Source of the DNA: Glossina fuscipes
Lineage: Eukaryota > Arthropoda > Insecta > Diptera > Glossinidae
Length of the DNA: 64,000 nt
Direction: 5' to 3'
NCBI RefSeq assembly: GCF_014805625.2
Contig: NW_023998417.1
Coordinates: 15,749,287 to 15,813,286, forward strand
Shown in pieces: positions 50,104 to 61,100 of this stretch. The notes beneath the pieces are model-generated. The model ran no database searches and was not told where the DNA came from. It saw only the letters and a list, made by a program, of their open reading frames with translations. Each line of letters starts with the position of its first letter. Within the stretch, counting starts at the first letter, position 1. The translations under genes and the position numbers were made by a program.

Positions 50104-53100
50104 TTTGCCGATTTGAAATTTTCATGAAAAATGTACACAAATAAAAGAAAAAATCGTATACGAAACAGCTCAAAACATTTTATATTTTATGTATATACGT
50201 AGTACATAAATTAAAATATGTCAATTGAAAGAGTAATTAAATGAAAGTAAATGACATGAGGCTTAGAACCGTATTTCAAAGTATGCTCCTCCCTTTTAAG
50301 AGCGCTCGCTTGCCATGTGCTTGCCTAACTTTGTGCCATGTTTTGGGGCATTTGTTTTACATCAGCTAGAATGTAGTAGGGTGAAAAGATTGAGTGTACG
50401 TGTATGACATTAGAAACAAAAATTACAAATTTTATCAGATTGTTTCCTTTTATGCATCCTTGCTATACCGTGCATCTTAGCGGGAAGATTGCGTTAGATA
50501 AGATATCTTGACAGAAGCTGCCTACAATTGCACCTATTTCGCGTATAAATGTTGAATGGTTTGCTTGTTGTTACCCCGAGTTTTGACTACCAATTACAAA
50601 CATATACATATGTTTGCATGATTATATATAATTATGACCATAATCTGCAACAAGAATACACCTAATTAATATAACTTTTATCTTCGGTAACAGTAGCAAA
50701 TAACTAAACAACTGTTAGTCACTGTTGGTTGGGTCGGTTTAAAGTGAGATTAAATAAAATATTAGATTTAAAGATTATCGTTGCAATAAACGATAACAAA
50801 AAGTTATTGTTAGAACAAGTCCTATTTTCTTGGAAATAGTGGAGAGTTAAATGGAATTAAATTTTCGGAACTAAATTTTATTCTCCGATATCGTCTTCTT
50901 GTCGTTCGACTTCCGCCTTTGTCTGTTCCGTTAGTCAGACGCTCTAATATATATATGAACATGTCTCTTAGCATGGTTTATACCATGCAATAGTTCAGTT
51001 TCACCACTTTTTGCCAAACATCGCGTGCACTTTATTCTCTATTTCCCGCGAAGCGATTGATTTCGAAACGTCAATCGAAATTCTGGAGTCTCGTTGCAAT
51101 ATGGTCGCCTTAGTGAGCTACGTAATATTGACATGGGACGGGGCTATCATATTGCGTAGTTTTCACCTTCCACATACAAGAAACCAAAGTTTGCAAAGTT
51201 TATTGAAATACATTTATATTTAGGCTAAACTCTAGATTTCTCTAGTCTGACACAGCGCTCTAGACTCAATTCAAATTGAAGATGTTTTTACTATTGAAAT
51301 GCACCAAAATTTGAGAAATATCGTAAAATAACGTCTTGAAGGCGAATTTTAAATTCTCCGCTAAAATCGGCAAATGCACGTAACCGCAACCGGCCCGCTT
51401 TCCAGCAATATTCCACTCATGAAAACTTAAATAAGCACAACACACGTATAATGCATAGTATGACAACAGATTTTTAGTTCATAGCGACAATAAAAAACGC
51501 ACTTAATTTAATTATTTTGTAATTATTGTATTTGTTTATTATTATTAATTATATAAACTTTATATTAAATAATTTACTCTTTTGCAAAACTTGAATAGAA
51601 GGGCGTGTGTGTATTTTGAGTTTCCAAAGGTGATGCAAAGGCAGGCAAGTTTTTATTCTCGTTTCAAAGCCAATACTTCATCTATTCCGCATGCTGCATC
51701 AGACGGACATATATATGCGCCGATTGCATATAAATATGACAGGAACGACCGTCTGTTAAGCAAAGATAAGAGAAGAGGGTCATTGGTAGTGGTTGGTCGA
51801 TTGTATGTAGTTTACAAAATTTGACCTTTGCCTTTATGTTTCAAAAACTTTATCAAAGTTGTGCGCTAAATATGTAGGCGTATTCCGTTTGTTTACATTT
51901 TATTATTTATTCTTTAATTCATATATATAAAGTTAAGAATGAATTGTTTATTTGTTTTTTTTTATATCTGGAAAATTTATAACAATTATTATAACATATT
52001 TGTAGAATAACGTATCATACGTTATTACGGATGTGTATTTAAGAACCATGTCACTCGTTTTCCCTTTTGTTTCTATGATGAATTCTGCAAAATCACCGTT
52101 AAATTTTTTATTATTATATGTAAAGATGTGTATAAATTGATGAATATCTATCTGAAAGTACACTTAAATGAATGCAACAAACACAGCGACACATTTGAAG
52201 AGGCCTCATTGCTAAGAACGCGAAAACTTTCTTGCAGTCAGAAGTTAGTCTTATAAAGCCAAGATGAAACCGTCCAATAAGATGAAATGTGAACCGATGG
52301 TAAACTCTTACATTCCTATGGAGAACTATGAATACAGTAGTAGAGGATCTACTTTGATTTCGGATCTAATTTGAGATCTCATGAATATTCGGAACTGATT
52401 ACACATCGCATATTGATTAATATGTAATAAAATTTAGGAGTTTTTTTTTCAGAATTATTGCGGTACTATTTCAAAATAGATCGAGTTGATATATAAATTA
52501 GATTTGTTAAGAAGAGACTAAAACTTTCATTTTTTCATAATCATTTTCGCTTCTGAGAATATCAGTTGACCACATTCCGCTTTCGGCGTTCGGCGTTCGC
52601 CGTTCGATTTTGTATTTCTTATGAACTCTAAGGGGCATGGGTATATCTTATAACAAACTTAAGCTGTTCGTTGACAAGCATTCTTCGATATGCAAATTGC
52701 CTGCTTTCATATTCCAAGTTCTAGACTCTGTTCCAATTTGTAAGGAAAATCGCGTTTCTTATATTTCCGGCATTGCTTTTCGCATGCCTGCACTTTAATA
52801 TTAAAAAATTAAAATGTAATAATGTTACCTTTCGGAACTATACATTTTCGTCGCATTCAGTTTAGTCGCGGTCGTTGAACTTGAGAAAAAGACCTGAATC
52901 ACTTCCTGCTTATCTACTCTTTTGGTCTGCTCATACGTGTAGTCGATTAAGTCAAGTACGCTAGAGTTCACTTTGGTCGCAGCTACAATGAGTGCACCAT
53001 CGGTAATGGCAAAACGTTTACCGATGACGCATACATGCACTACGCTGCAGCTACTCCCTTCCTCCTTCGCTCACTCTCCTAAATTCTTTCCGATCACGAC

Positions 53101-54032
53101 TCTCTTATGCTCGTATAGGGAACAGTCTTTGAATGATTGGTCGCATTAAGGGTAAAAAAAATATTACATTCGTAAGTGTATCCAATAGCTTGTGAAAATT
53201 GAAGTATCTTATGGGAGCTGAAAATGTTTTAAAAATAAACTTCTCTTGCCATATAATGTAAGCGGGAGTGTGCGTCTAAGTAAGTAAACGCAAGTAAAGT
53301 ATCCTACAACTGTATAATATTTTGGCCATGTAAGTTTAGAAGTAAGTCTCTAATAAGGGTGAGGGCGAGACGATTGCTTTCGAAAGTGAAATTTGTACTT
53401 CTTTCAACTTGAGGTTACGGATAGTTGCTGTAGTGAGGTACGTTCGGAGATTTAGGTAATAATTTAAGTAATTGGTAGGGGTCATCTTACATAACTTACT
53501 TTACATATGATTTTTAATGAAATCAAGTTTTTCTGGTATAAAGCAAAATATTTTTAGATATTTTTTAATTAAAATTTAATTAAGCTGCTCGTTAAGATTG
53601 AATTGCGCTTTGCCTCTAAAGTTTTATTTTCAATTCATTTCATTATTGCCTTTTTTCAGTTTGTCAAGTGCCGATAAAAATATTTAGCGTAAACTATATT
53701 ATCTTTATAACAAACGTTGTAGTTAAAGTAATGACATAGTAAAAATGATAAAAAATTGTTAAAATTAAATTTTTTCTTCTCCTAAATTGTGCTCAAAATA
53801 AAAATATGATGCTTTCTTGTAACAGTAAAATTTCTTAAATGGTTTAGTTGAAGTCGATTTGAGTTTCTGTCAACATTTAAGATTGTCGCTGTCGTAGTGA
53901 ATTATAATTGACTTTTTAATTAAAAAAAAAAAAACTCAATTTGAATATGGTAATGGAAGAAGAATTCTAGGATTTATAGGAAGAGGCTCTAGGAAAAGTA
54001 AAGAAATAGATTAAATTATAAAAAGTATAAAA
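50104..54032. other. Intergenic region between divergent transporters
   Basis: These 3.9 kb lie between two head-to-head start codons. They contain repeat copy B (52950-53150) and a short CGGCGTTCG-rich tract near 52578-52602. No coding exon was found. Both transporter promoters should lie here. Confidence 0.6.
52950..53150 (+). repeat. Dispersed repeat, copy B, with perfect hairpin
   Basis: TTGGTCGCAGCTACA at 52973-52987 is shared exactly with copy A at 4211-4225 and is followed by TGAGT in both. It is followed by a perfect 9-bp inverted repeat, CATCGGTAA at 52998-53006 and TTACCGATG at 53018-53026, with an 11-base loop. Further similarity to copy A runs to about 53145. The minus strand is open for 71 codons across it. 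The element type is unknown. Confidence 0.55.
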
Positions 54033-56122
54033 ATGGATATTCAAAAAACTGTTGACGATGAGACCAATCAGAACGCAGAATTCCAAACTAATCGGAATAG
54101 TAATTTACCTGTAGTTATACCTGTTATAGCAGGCGTAAAAAATAATATAACTGAGACAGAAGTTTGCCATGAGTATGAAGATGTTCTCGACATAATTGGT
54201 TTTGGTAAGACACAATGGATTGTTTTGTTTACTTCTGGCCTACTTTTAATGATGGTTATAAACGAAACTATGGGTATGAGCATCGTAACCATTGCATCGC
54301 AATGCGATTTCTCAACCACATCTCAAGAGAAAGGACTCTTGGGCGCTGCCGCGTTTATAGGTGAGAAATTTTTATCGACAGTTACATCTATATGTACGTA
54401 ATAATGCTGTAAAAGAATTCGATAGTAAAACAGATCCTAAAATTTTAAGTAGATGTGGAGGCAATGTGGGCAGAACTGTAAACAACAAACAAATTTAATA
54501 CGTTTTCGTGTGGCGACGGTACAGTACTGGTTCTAATATAAAAGCAAGTGAAAACATTATAATGAACCACAGATCACACACCGTACAAGGTTATCGAAAA
54601 AGTGGCGCGCCACATACCATTTTCAATAGCATTCGTCTTTGCACCAAAATACGTGAGTGTTCGAAATTTCGTCAAAATATCTCGAATGTGGCGATCCTTA
54701 CGTTTAACACAAAAACAAGAGGATCATGTTTGCATTCATTTTCGGGTATTTCCGTTTTCCTACCTTAACTTTTTGTGATGTTTCGGTGGTGACAAGACGG
54801 AGACGTATGGAACACTTGACTCGCTTGGTCAGGCTTCCCTGCTGACTAGCAAAATAGATGACTATCTGAATATTTATGCATATTATATATATTGGGATGT
54901 ATATATTTATATATATATATATGATCGAAAATATATATATGTATACTTATTAATTTGTTTATAATTTCAAATTACATATATGTATAGACATGTATAGACA
55001 TGTAGATGAAGATTTAGGATGTAATTAAGCAGATGAAGCGGCGAATAATAAACTCTTATAGCTTTGCAGCTGTTCACGAAACACGTAATGAAGCATTCAT
55101 ATATCTTAATTTTACGAGCATATACGTGTAAAAGAATATTAAGGCGGGGACGTGGAGGGTTAATATTTGGTTTGTAAATTCTAATAATTTGTTCAAAACG
55201 ATCAAAGTAAAGTGCAACAAGTAGTAGGGTGGGAGTTAAATACAAAGTCACTAATGAGGTTTTAAAGGGTACTGTACGCAGAAGTTGTTTCCATTTCAAT
55301 TTTCTCCAATTGATTTTCAGTACAAGGACGTAAAAGGAAACTTGAAGTATTCCAACACTTTTATAAAAATATATTCCAGGTATTTTGTGCACCTCATATT
55401 TTGCGGCTTACTTATGCGATACAATCGGTAGGAGGCCGTTGTTAATATATACCACATTGTGCGGGAATATATTTTCCTTTGCATCCATTTTTACACCCTA
55501 CTATTCATTGTTTGTCTTCCTACGGTTTTTAGTGGGCGCATGGTAAGTTAAATACAACAAGTTTAGGAAAATCGGTTTCGTATTAACAAAACGCCTTTTA
55601 ATCCATATCAGCATAGCGGGCGCTTCATTTATAACGTATGCTTACTTAGGGGAATTCTATGTCACACGTCACCGACCTGTGGTTATAAATTACGCTTGTC
55701 TATTTGTGGGCTTGTCAGTAGCATATGTACCAGGTAGATAAATACTTTCAATTCTTTATTTGCAACTAAATCATGCTCTTAAGTAATTTAATTTTTCGTT
55801 GAAATGTTTAGCTGTGGCTTGGTTGGTTTTGTCAATGGATTGGTCTTTCGCGATTACTGAGACCTTTCAATTTCGTCCTTGGCGTTTATTAATTGTGTTT
55901 AATGCCTTACCCGGTTTTATAGCAGTCCTGGTAATGTTTGCTTTGCCGGAAAGTCCGAAAATTTTAATGTCTATGGGTAAACAAAAAGAAGCTTTTGAGG
56001 CCGTGAATAAGATTGCGAAAATGAATACTGGACGAACCTTGGAGGATTTTAAAGTTTATAGTTTGTGTCAAGAAACGCTATCAGACAATGATAAAATCCT
56101 CCTAACCTCAAAATCAGCGTAA

Positions 56123-56154
<32 letters not shown>

Positions 56155-57336
56155 GAATTTTTGGCAAAGGAAGAGATGTTAATTTGAAACAATTTTTCCA
56201 TCTATTTATAGAAGCGAGGTTGTCAAACGGATGTGGCAGGATGCCCTACCATTATTCAAAAAACCACATGTTTTCAACTTTTTGATATGTTGTATAATAA
56301 TGTGCGGAGTATTTTTAATGTGAGTTTTTGAAAAGTCCGCATATCATGCCTACAATTGAAAAGCAAGATTTAAAAACCTAAAACCTAAAAATTAAAAATG
56401 TACTGAGATATTAAACGATATTCTTGCGAATTATGTTTAAAATCCCCATTGGGCTAGAATTTTGGTCTTGTTTGATTGGTAATGGAACAAGAGGCAACAT
56501 ATAAATTTGGTCCGTCTACTGTGTATTACGCATACAATCATTATTCTCTTTTTAGAAATTCCGGAATGGGTCTATGGTATCCGGAAATTCAAAATCGTTT
56601 GGGTATGAAAGCTACAACCCCTATGACTATTTGTCAAGTTATAGACAGCTTTATAGATCAGCAAAACTCCACCCAGAATTCGCAGGTAAATGGGACTTTG
56701 TTCCCCCAGTTATATCAGGATTAGTAAGAAGACATACAATGACGCATTTCAGATATGTGATGATACTATTACAACCAAAAGTTATATTGACTCGTTAACG
56801 TTCGGTTTGTCCTTCACTGCTGGATACTTTGTACTCGGTTTTATTCTAAAACCTTTTGGCCGTAAACTGACTATGGTTATGGCTTTTGGGGTTGCGGCCT
56901 TTTGTGGTTTCCTTTTACATTGGCTCCATAATCCAATTGCGATAGTGGTTTGCTTTATTTTGTTCCTAATACTACCTGGTGTGTGCATATCAGTATTGAG
57001 CGGAGCTGTTGTAGACCTTGTACCCACACACTTAAGGTTTCATCTGCTCAAATACAAGCGTTAAAAATTTTTACAATCCTTAAAATTATTGCAGGGGAAA
57101 AGCTGTCTGCGTTTGCTTGATGTTGGGCCGATTGGGAAGCATAATAGGTAGTAATGTGGTTGGAGCTTTTCTGGAATCATATTGCAATGCGACCTTTAGT
57201 GTATTTTACGTATTAGTACTAGGTGAGTGGTGAGAAGGAAAAAAGTGATTTGCTTTTGATCGCAATTTGCTTATGTATATTATTTGCAGCATGTGCGGGC
57301 TTGGCTATGCTCTTACCTATTGGTAGAAAATCATGA
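54033..57336 (+). CDS. SV2-like major facilitator transporter, copy 2
   Basis: This is a complete twelve-helix carrier of 538 aa; the substrate is unknown. Exons are 54033-54360, 55380-55542, 55612-55733, 55812-56118, 56212-56319, 56556-56685, 56753-57036, 57095-57222 and 57290-57336. All phases agree. An acidic N-terminal tail ends in DIIGFGKTQW before TM1. Loop 2-3 carries CDTIGRRP, and after TM4 comes YLGEFYVTRHRP. LPESPKIL follows TM6, NSGMGLWYPEI follows TM7, a luminal loop has NST and a Cys (ICDD), loop 8-9 has the intact FGRK, and the end is LLPIGRKS. The exon of 163 bases and the exon of 128 bases have exact counterparts in copy 1. An apparent stop near 56720 falls inside a 67-base intron, so the gene is not broken. 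It is tail to tail with neuropeptide F. Confidence 0.93.
54361..55379 (+). other. First intron of transporter copy 2
   Basis: A 1-kb intron, much longer than the others in the gene. It holds a less AT-rich patch at 54490-54860, including GGCGCGCC, that is open for 86 codons without family resemblance, and TA-rich tracts near 54880-54940. The patch may be an inserted repeat. Confidence 0.65.
56119..56153. repeat. TA microsatellite
   Basis: A simple (TA)n tract within an intron of transporter copy 2. Confidence 0.8.
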
Positions 57337-57775
57337 GCGTGCAATGAATTATTTCCCACAGATTGTTTCTAATTAATGTGTATGTGCATACCTAAGTTAA
57401 AGATTTCAAGATTTAAGTGCATAGTTTTATTTTTTTTTTTTTTTTTAATATTTAATCGAGATAACTTTTATAAGCGGCTTTTTTTATTTATATTACCTCT
57501 TAATCAAATATAATAAGAATTTAGTTTAAAAATAGTGCAACAAGATTTTACGTATGTTCTCTATTCTTTTATTAATTTAAAATGTGGTAATACATTGTTG
57601 CCAAAAAATATACTAATTAATCTGTGCTCCAGTAGATGTTACAACAAATGCGCTGATGATTATACTTATCTTAAATCTTTTAGGGAGAGATTAAACCAAT
57701 TGGAAAGAGTCTCCCGAGTTGTGAGCGCGATTCTATAACGAATATATTAACAAATATATTACGATTTGATTTCCT

Positions 57776-58109
57776 TTATATTTCTTTTCTTTTAGTAGCA
57801 ATTACCATTTCTCCTGCCTCGCCTAAGCGATTTTTAAGCATTTGCATCAAGTAACTACGTTTACCAAAGCTGTTTAAAAACCGGGAAAATATTAAATATA
57901 AATTTAAATCTATATAAATGGTTATCGGTTTACCGAATTCTGGCCTTGCCGTCGTAGAAATTTTCCAGTTCTTGCAGATATTGGAGAGCTTCCTCAATAT
58001 TGGCAATTTCGTCATTACGCGTTGGTCTTGTATTTTTTCCGAATACTTTCGCGTTAAACAGAGACAGAATAGTCAATAGGACGAGAACGCGACGTAAAGT
58101 GTATGCCAT
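57776..58109 (-). CDS. NPF: Neuropeptide F precursor
   Basis: This is the secreted precursor of the insect NPY-family peptide that acts on feeding, reward and stress circuits. Exons are 58109-57934 and 57869-57776, giving 89 aa. Residues 1-24 form a signal peptide (basic start, then LVLLTILSLF, small residues at VFG). The mature peptide runs from about residue 25 to the amidation and cleavage site GKR. It has an NPY-like polyproline-poor start (TRPTRND), an amphipathic helix (EEALQYLQELENFY) and the C-terminal ARIRF. A C-terminal peptide of about 27 residues follows. The intron splits the Arg codon of the terminal RF, a hallmark position in the NPY/NPF family. An acceptor-like TTTGCTTTCAG ends at 58125, 16 bases before the start codon, suggesting a 5' UTR intron. 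It lies 440 bases from transporter copy 2. Confidence 0.94.
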
Positions 58110-58123
58110 TATGAAATAAATTT

Positions 58124-58142
58124 TCTGAAAGCAAAAAGAGAG
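58124..58142 (-). other. Likely 5' UTR intron acceptor of neuropeptide F
   Basis: On the minus strand a pyrimidine-rich run leads to TTTGCTTTCAG ending at 58125, shortly before the start codon. The upstream non-coding exon was not located. Confidence 0.5.
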
Positions 58143-61100
58143 AAATACACACACATATTCGTACTCGCGCAAGTAACTAGTTATTAAAATGCATGAGTTG
58201 TGTTTTGGAAAACGTTTTGTAGACCTGCTTTTCCTTTCCATAAAAATGAAACCTTTTTCTTGCACTCTTGCACTTTACATGCAAAATGAAAGTGCACTTT
58301 CCAAATGGATCATGTGGCTCGAAAATAGTGCGAATACTTCTTATTTTCTATTAAAACTTATTATTACTTGCTAATTGCAAGTCGAAAATTATATATCAAA
58401 GCTATGAAACTGATCTTTGACCATAAATATATGAAATTTGATCTACTACTTGAAATGATATAATGGTTAGTAGATGTTTGTATAACTTGTATGGGTTTTC
58501 CTTAAGGCGGTTATAAAACTTATAGCACTTTTCACTCGTTGGCAAAGAGCCGCAAAACAATTCTGTCAACTAGATCATAATTTGCTCTTACAGCGAATTT
58601 ATTTTTTTAATTTAAAATTCTCTTCTAATATGCACAAGGCTTTTATTCAAGTGCTGAAAAGTATTATCTGTTTGCTTACGTAGAAAATAACGATAATATG
58701 TCACTTAATTACACGTTGGTTGATAATATTATAACGGCAGAACAAGGAAGTGACTTCCCTTTATATAGGAAATCGAAAAGGAAGATATAATCGACTAAAA
58801 AAAAAAAGAAAAAAAAAAGGAATTCATCCAAACAAAGTATATAACAGTGTTTGTAAAGACCGCGGATTTTATTAGAATTAAATATATGTCAGCGCATGCA
58901 AACACACATTGTGACATATGCTAAAGAGAGGCAAAACTCGAGACAATGCCGTAAACGAATCATACGCAACATAATTTATATATATTTGTACGTAAACTAT
59001 GCAAAAAAAAGGAAGCGGTTGTATTCGAATATTTTAGTACACATTATTATTATTATAATAATTTTCGTGGGTGATGCTCTATCGCTAACTTGGTGCGAAG
59101 TTCTTCTCCCTCCGTACGCATATTTCGCCGGCATGTATTGTTACAGGTTAGGCGGCGCTGGCATTCAACTTTAAACTGTAGCTGAACCACTAAAAATATC
59201 GTGACTGTGTTCATGGATAGATCTTAGAACTTAAACCTACGAAACTAACAACAAAGGTTTGAGAGCAAACTATCTTGATTTTAAATAAAGTTTATGACTC
59301 TAGTGGATAGGCACGCAAGAGTGTCCCGTTTTCTCAGATCACGAATATATATATTTTACGGAACGCCCGATGCATGTTTCAAGTTCTTCCAAACATATGG
59401 CCGATCTAATATACCACCTAGAGTGGGTACCGAAAAATTAAATAAATAAAAGAAAACAGAATGGTTTCAAAGTATGAATGAAAACCTATAACAAAACTTT
59501 GCAAAGAAATATTAAAAATTGAAATTAGAAAACTGATAAGTTCTCGAATGGGAAAATGTGATAACTTTATAATTACCTTTTTCTTTGCTTCTTTAATAAA
59601 AGTTTGACTTTTGTATTAACACGAAATATTAAAATTCATTCATTTTCGAACAGGAAGTTCATAATGATCCTGTTCGAAAAAACTGCGCTTCCGATTTCTA
59701 AGTATTTCTTTCACATGCACTAACTAAAAGAGAAGACAAGTAAAAAGAGGATGAGAAAATCGTTTACAAACTTCTAAACAGTTCGCAACCTGGCTTCTAA
59801 TAGATATTCGTTCATTCATTTTTAGAATTTACCTGATATTATTCCAAAGTCAATTTAACGAGTCCGGCAATGGCGAATTTAAAACGAAATATGTTGTTTC
59901 AGGCGTATTTCATGAGATGACGAAAAGTCATTTAGATGGCAAAATCAGCAACGTTAGTCACTCTCCTAAAGAAGCGATACTTTTTTCATGGATTACATAA
60001 GAAGCGTTAAAGCATTTATTTGTTTGTTGAAAGAGAAGGCTGAAAAAGATTTAAAACTAAAAAACAGACGCTTCGCAGATCCGGCTAAAATTTCAAGCTA
60101 TTCTTGATTAGCTCTAATTAGTTTTAGTTTTTGTCTATTGGATTGAGTTGGCGATTATTAAACACTCGTCCAAAGGTGCAACATGTACAAAAATTCTTTT
60201 TGTTTCTCTCTCCCTCCCTCCCTCAATGTTGGCGACTATAGAACGCGAGGAGTCGGATGTCGGATGAGACGAATAATCCAACCTATTAATCAGATTATTG
60301 TTAAAGGAGCAAATAAATTGAAAAATTAACAGATACGTTAATAATGTTAAGACTCTCAACAACGTTAACAAACGCCGATCTATATATGCCCATTGAACGT
60401 AAATTATAGAGAGTATTAACGGTGTGTGTTCATTTTACAATAAAAAAAAAAGAAGACATTATTATAACAATAATAATAATGCGTTAGCATAGCTTGAGGT
60501 AGGAACATAGAAACGTTAGGAGTGTGGTTTGCGAAAACCAGGCGGACTGGTCTCCTATTCAGACCAAAATTATTGTTTTGCGCCTTAAACTTATCTTAAA
60601 TTTGAATTTAATTAATTTTGTGGGTCGATTGTACTGATATGCTTAGGATTCGCGTCTGGCGTTGATAAAATATATAGCCAAACTACTTTTAAATGCAGAT
60701 AATCTGTCCTATTACACACTTTGATTGTTATACTGTCAGTATGTATTGTTATGATCGGTCCGAATACCTTGTTGTCATATATATATATATGACATACTAC
60801 GTTCAAGAAAGTGGCAAATGCAACATTACGTATACGGGGGTAAACGAATATAACTGTAATGCCTGTTAGGAAATATAAAACGATAAGACGCAGAAGAAAC
60901 TGAAGGAGTTGAAAAATTTATTGGTCTGATAGATGGTTAATGACAATATTATTTTGTAAAATTAGTGCGAGTCGGATCAGTGACTCGATCATAGCTGGGA
61001 AAATTGTTTAAAATATTTTCCGTGAGTTATTTGTTAATATGCAGATGTAGTGCAGACCCAGGCCGTCCGCATTTCCAGAAGGTGAAGACCGACGAAAAGC

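Noticed and set aside
51582..51824. 80-codon plus-strand open frame between the transporters
   Set aside because: No recognisable motif, no good acceptor or donor, and a composition like that of other spurious frames.
54490..54860. Extra exon inside the first intron of transporter copy 2
   Set aside because: The exons at 54360 and 55380 already join in phase at the same place as in copy 1, leaving no room for another coding exon.
56686..56752. Apparent stop codon and frame change in transporter copy 2
   Set aside because: GTAAAT at 56686 and CATTTCAG ending at 56752 bound a 67-base intron, and removing it restores the frame into ICDDTITTKSYIDS. It is not a pseudogene.
58110..58265. Longer N-terminus for neuropeptide F
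   Set aside because: The frame is open upstream, but a strong acceptor ends at 58125 and the signal peptide begins at the Met at 58109. The extension would put basic, polar sequence before the signal peptide.
60135..60371. Minus-strand open frame with a hydrophobic start resembling a signal peptide
   Set aside because: The remainder is low-complexity and includes a CTCCCTCC simple repeat. There is no dibasic processing pattern or family match.
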